Source: Pedobacter ginsengisoli (GTDB taxonomy: Bacteria > Bacteroidota > Bacteroidia > Sphingobacteriales > Sphingobacteriaceae). From it: a DNA stretch of 64,000 bases. Position 1 is the stretch's first letter; each line of letters starts with the position of its first letter. The stretch covers positions 4,895,555 to 4,959,554 of the forward strand of contig NZ_CP024091.1 of assembly GCF_002736205.1 (NCBI RefSeq), in the 5' to 3' direction. Both the position numbers and the translations under genes were made by a program. Shown one piece after another: positions 62,118 to 64,000 of the stretch. The notes under the pieces were generated by a model. It was not told where the DNA came from. It made no database searches and saw only the letters and a list, made by a program, of their open reading frames with translations.

Positions 62118-62156
62118 CTAACACAAGTTTTAAAAATAACAGTGTTAGCAAATGTA
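62118..62156 (-). promoter_or_regulatory. Nitroreductase -7 box with an inverted repeat
   Basis: TACATTTG on the minus strand (62156-62149) matches TAnnTTTG. CTAACAC (62118-62124) and GTGTTAG (62142-62148) form a 7-bp inverted repeat in the first transcribed bases: a possible operator or 5' hairpin. Confidence 0.4.
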
Positions 62157-62268
62157 GTCACGTTAAGTAAAACAAAAAAAAATACGGGAGCTTATGACTT
62201 TAAAATGATAACAAACTTTTTCCTGACTTTGCGCGTTAAATACTATGCATGCATAAATTTAATCAAAT

Positions 62269-63252
62269 ATGAAAAACTTAATTTTATCAGTAGTATTACT
62301 CGCCGCAGCCTCTTTATCATCATCAGCACAAGAAAAGGGCTTTTACATTAAACCAACAGGTAGTTATTTTATGAAAGTAACCCCTGTTGAATTTCCAGCA
62401 ATAAATGGTCAGTTGGCCAGAGACAAAACAACAACAATTACAGGAACTGGTGCAAGCGCTACCACTTCAACATCTGAAACCGCATTAACGGGCTCATTTG
62501 GACAAGGTTTTAGGGTAGGCTTAGTTGGGGGGTACCAGTTTAATAAAATTATCGGTTTAGAAGTCGGGCTTAATTACTTTAAAAGCGAAGAGCAGGACAT
62601 GCTAAAACAGACGGTAATAAATAACGGAACAAATGTGTTAAGTCTGCATGCCGTAGGGCAGGTGCGTGCATTCGATATAGCACCAGCATTAGTATTTCGA
62701 ATTCCAAATACAGGAAAAATCCAGCCTTACAGTAAAATTGGTGTAATAGTTCCGGTTGGAGGTTATCTGCAAATCAATACATCAGTTAATGATCAAACTG
62801 GTCAGATTGCTGCATCCCAAGGTACCGTATCGCCTCCCGGAACGAGAACAACTCTTGTTTTGGCTCGTGAAGAGCGTATTAACCCAAGACCGACGATTGG
62901 ATTTCAAAGTGCTTTAGGCTTTGATTACGCAATTGGGAATAAAATAAGCTTATTCTCGGAAATTGAGTATCGTAATGTTTCTGTAGGAGGGAAAGACAAA
63001 GAGCTTAGAAAGTACAATGGAACAGCAACCGTAGTTGTTAATGCGACCAATACTCCGGCAGGATCAAAGCAACTCACTCTTGGAGATCAGCCAATAGGAG
63101 ATAGAGAAGTTAACTACCATAAAACAATTAATTCTACAATGAATGTTAAAGGGCAACCTAATTATGATTCTGGAAAACCCTCGGATGACCTGCGCTCATA
63201 TATTAATATTGGAGGTTTGGGGTTAAATGTTGGGGTTAAAATTGGGATATAA
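62269..63252 (+). CDS. Outer-membrane beta-barrel protein (porin-like)
   Basis: The 327-residue protein has a signal peptide (MKNLILSVVLLAAASLSSSA-Q) and an eight-strand-type barrel pattern: FGQGFRVGLVGGYQFNKIIG, LEVGLNYFKSEE, AFDIAPALVFRIP, YSKIGVIVPVGGYLQINTSV and GLGLNVGVKIGI at the end. This is the OMP_b-brl / OmpW-like small-barrel class. Function cannot be read. It is monocistronic, closed by a long hairpin. ATG at 62269. Confidence 0.8.
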   Translation: MKNLILSVVLLAAASLSSSAQEKGFYIKPTGSYFMKVTPVEFPAINGQLARDKTTTITGTGASATTSTSETALTGSFGQGFRVGLVGGYQFNKIIGLEVGLNYFKSEEQDMLKQTVINNGTNVLSLHAVGQVRAFDIAPALVFRIPNTGKIQPYSKIGVIVPVGGYLQINTSVNDQTGQIAASQGTVSPPGTRTTLVLAREERINPRPTIGFQSALGFDYAIGNKISLFSEIEYRNVSVGGKDKELRKYNGTATVVVNATNTPAGSKQLTLGDQPIGDREVNYHKTINSTMNVKGQPNYDSGKPSDDLRSYINIGGLGLNVGVKIGI

Positions 63253-63256
63253 TGTT

Positions 63257-63307
63257 AAGGGTGTTCAAAGAGATGTATTTATTTGATCACATCTTTTTGA
63301 ACACCCT
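63257..63307. terminator. Long intrinsic terminator between convergent genes
   Basis: AAGGGTGTTCAAA and TTTGAACACCCTT pair, with AGATGT/ACATCT inside. It lies between the stops of the barrel gene and the NlpE-like gene and can serve both. Confidence 0.8.
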
Positions 63308-63318
63308 TCGGATCTTTT

Positions 63319-63768
63319 TTATTTTTTCAGGATATAATTCTCTGCCAATGCTCCTGTAATTTTTTTCCCTTCCAGATCCAACTGGGTTAAAGTATTTTCT
63401 CCAACAAAAAATTGGTTGGGCCTGTCTTTAAGGCCTTCAAGCATAACTATTGATCCTGTCTGATCCCATTTAAAGATGCCTTTTTCTTCAAATACCTCGT
63501 CGCTTTTGCCTTTATATTTTGTTTTTACTATAAAAGTCATGTCTTTATTTAAAGTAACTTCTGTTTCTATACCCTCACAGTCTGCACATGGGGTAATCCC
63601 TTTGTATGTTCCGTTCCAATCAAGGGATGTTTGAGCATGGTGTGTGGTGTCAACAGCTTCTATCGTATCTATTAAGGAGGCATCTGTGTTTGTTTTCGGT
63701 TTTTTTTCATTACTGCAGCTCCAAAGCAGCATTGAAACAATAGCCATCGATAAGATTTGTTTTTTCAT
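63319..63768 (-). CDS. NlpE N-terminal-domain lipoprotein
   Basis: The ATG at 63766-63768 (MKKQILSMAIVSMLLWSC) is preferred over an upstream ATG that adds 10 residues before the signal. The 149-residue lipoprotein has lipobox LLWSC-S (Cys18). A lipocalin-like NlpE_N domain follows with WNGTYKGITPCADCEGIETE (Cys pair CADC), KGIFKWDQTGSIVMLEGLKD and ENYILKK at the end. In E. coli, NlpE signals surface contact or copper stress to Cpx. Only the N-terminal domain exists here, as is common in Bacteroidota, so the signalling role is uncertain. Confidence 0.85.
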   Translation of the reverse strand: MKKQILSMAIVSMLLWSCSNEKKPKTNTDASLIDTIEAVDTTHHAQTSLDWNGTYKGITPCADCEGIETEVTLNKDMTFIVKTKYKGKSDEVFEEKGIFKWDQTGSIVMLEGLKDRPNQFFVGENTLTQLDLEGKKITGALAENYILKK

Positions 63769-63811
63769 ATGGGGGATAATTTGTTCTGACTGCATCAAAT
63801 ATTAAACCAAT

Positions 63812-63846
63812 AAAAAGGGTTTATACTTTTGATATAAACCCTTTAA
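63812..63846 (-). terminator. Intrinsic terminator of msrA
   Basis: AAAGGGTTTATA (63814-63825) and TATAAACCCTTT (63833-63844) form a 12-bp stem downstream of the msrA stop on the minus strand, followed by T-rich sequence. Confidence 0.75.
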
Positions 63847-63864
63847 TTGTTGGTAACGCTTATT

Positions 63865-64000
63865 TTAATGTTTTAGTTTTGCTTTAAATATCTTTTCAAG
63901 TTTTTCTACTTTAGGCAAAATTACAAGACGACAGTATGGCTTGTCTCCATTTTTGTTGAAGTAATCCTGGTGATATCCTTCTGCAACATAAAATGGAGCT
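63865..64000 (-). CDS. msrA: Peptide-methionine (S)-S-oxide reductase, C-terminal end
   Basis: The last 44 codons read from the window edge: APFYVAEGYHQDYFNKNGDK, then PYCRLVILPKVEKLEKIFKA and KLKH. FYVAEGYHQDYF...YC matches the C-terminal block of MsrA (usual form FYPAEDYHQDYF). MsrA reduces methionine-S-sulfoxide in oxidised proteins, using thioredoxin. The catalytic GCFW start lies outside the window. No fused MsrB domain follows, since a stop and terminator come directly after. Confidence 0.88.
   Translation of the reverse strand, partial: APFYVAEGYHQDYFNKNGDKPYCRLVILPKVEKLEKIFKAKLKH

Overview
The window looks like chromosome from a Bacteroidota member, most likely a Pedobacter-like Sphingobacteriaceae. 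The grounds are AT-rich DNA, repeated TAnnTTTG -7 promoter boxes, the ileS - DksA-like - lspA gene order, and families typical of the phylum: a GLPGLI protein with a carboxypeptidase-regulatory-domain beta-barrel, DUF5117-type metalloprotease, GIN-domain, DUF4397, FtsX-like permease and PspC proteins. The assignment rests on family recognition only; no rRNA gene is present.

Layout. 1-9 kb is housekeeping: a partial PH-domain protein, rsmI, serS, a SIMPL protein, the ileS/DksA-like/lspA operon and a GNAT enzyme. 9-18 kb is more accessory: an FtsX-type permease, an ECF sigma factor with no anti-sigma neighbour, a sterol-desaturase-like hydroxylase behind an unusual palindrome and an 11-bp repeat array, an AAA_14/DUF4143 ATPase followed by a decayed DUF1016 nuclease fragment, and a frameshifted DUF4397 lipoprotein. 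17-24 kb carries a universal stress protein, a secreted zinc metalloprotease, an SDR enzyme, a 29-codon leader ORF ending in four cysteine codons ahead of a PhyH-type dioxygenase, an SGNH hydrolase and a GIN-domain protein. 24.4-26.5 kb holds a gene-free stretch with three terminator-like hairpins and an intact IS4-family element. The element sits in the loop of what was an intrinsic terminator.

27-37 kb is dominated by a complete minus-strand ebo operon (TMEM220-like membrane gene, eboA, eboB, eboC, eboD, eboE, eboF), followed by a Tat-exported phospholipase C. By analogy with cyanobacteria, ebo probably moves or matures a lipid-linked or hydrophobic metabolite toward the periplasm. 40-44 kb is a methionine module: cobalamin riboswitch, metE and a MTHFR-family protein, with a divergent Lrp/AsnC regulator. 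44-48 kb has a translationally coupled GLPGLI/beta-barrel pair. 48 kb has two tandem tRNA-Val(UAC) genes and recO/dgkA.

50-56 kb pairs a DtxR/MntR-like regulator, co-transcribed with a DUF2130 nuclease-like gene, with a divergent TonB receptor whose promoter contains a matching operator. A DACNV/diadenylate-cyclase-like protein follows. 56-64 kb has a PadR-PspC operon, a large macroglobulin-like surface protein, a nitroreductase, a beta-barrel protein, an NlpE-like lipoprotein and the 3' end of msrA. Many genes end in well-formed bidirectional hairpin terminators, and several have a -7 box so close to the ATG that their mRNAs should be leaderless.
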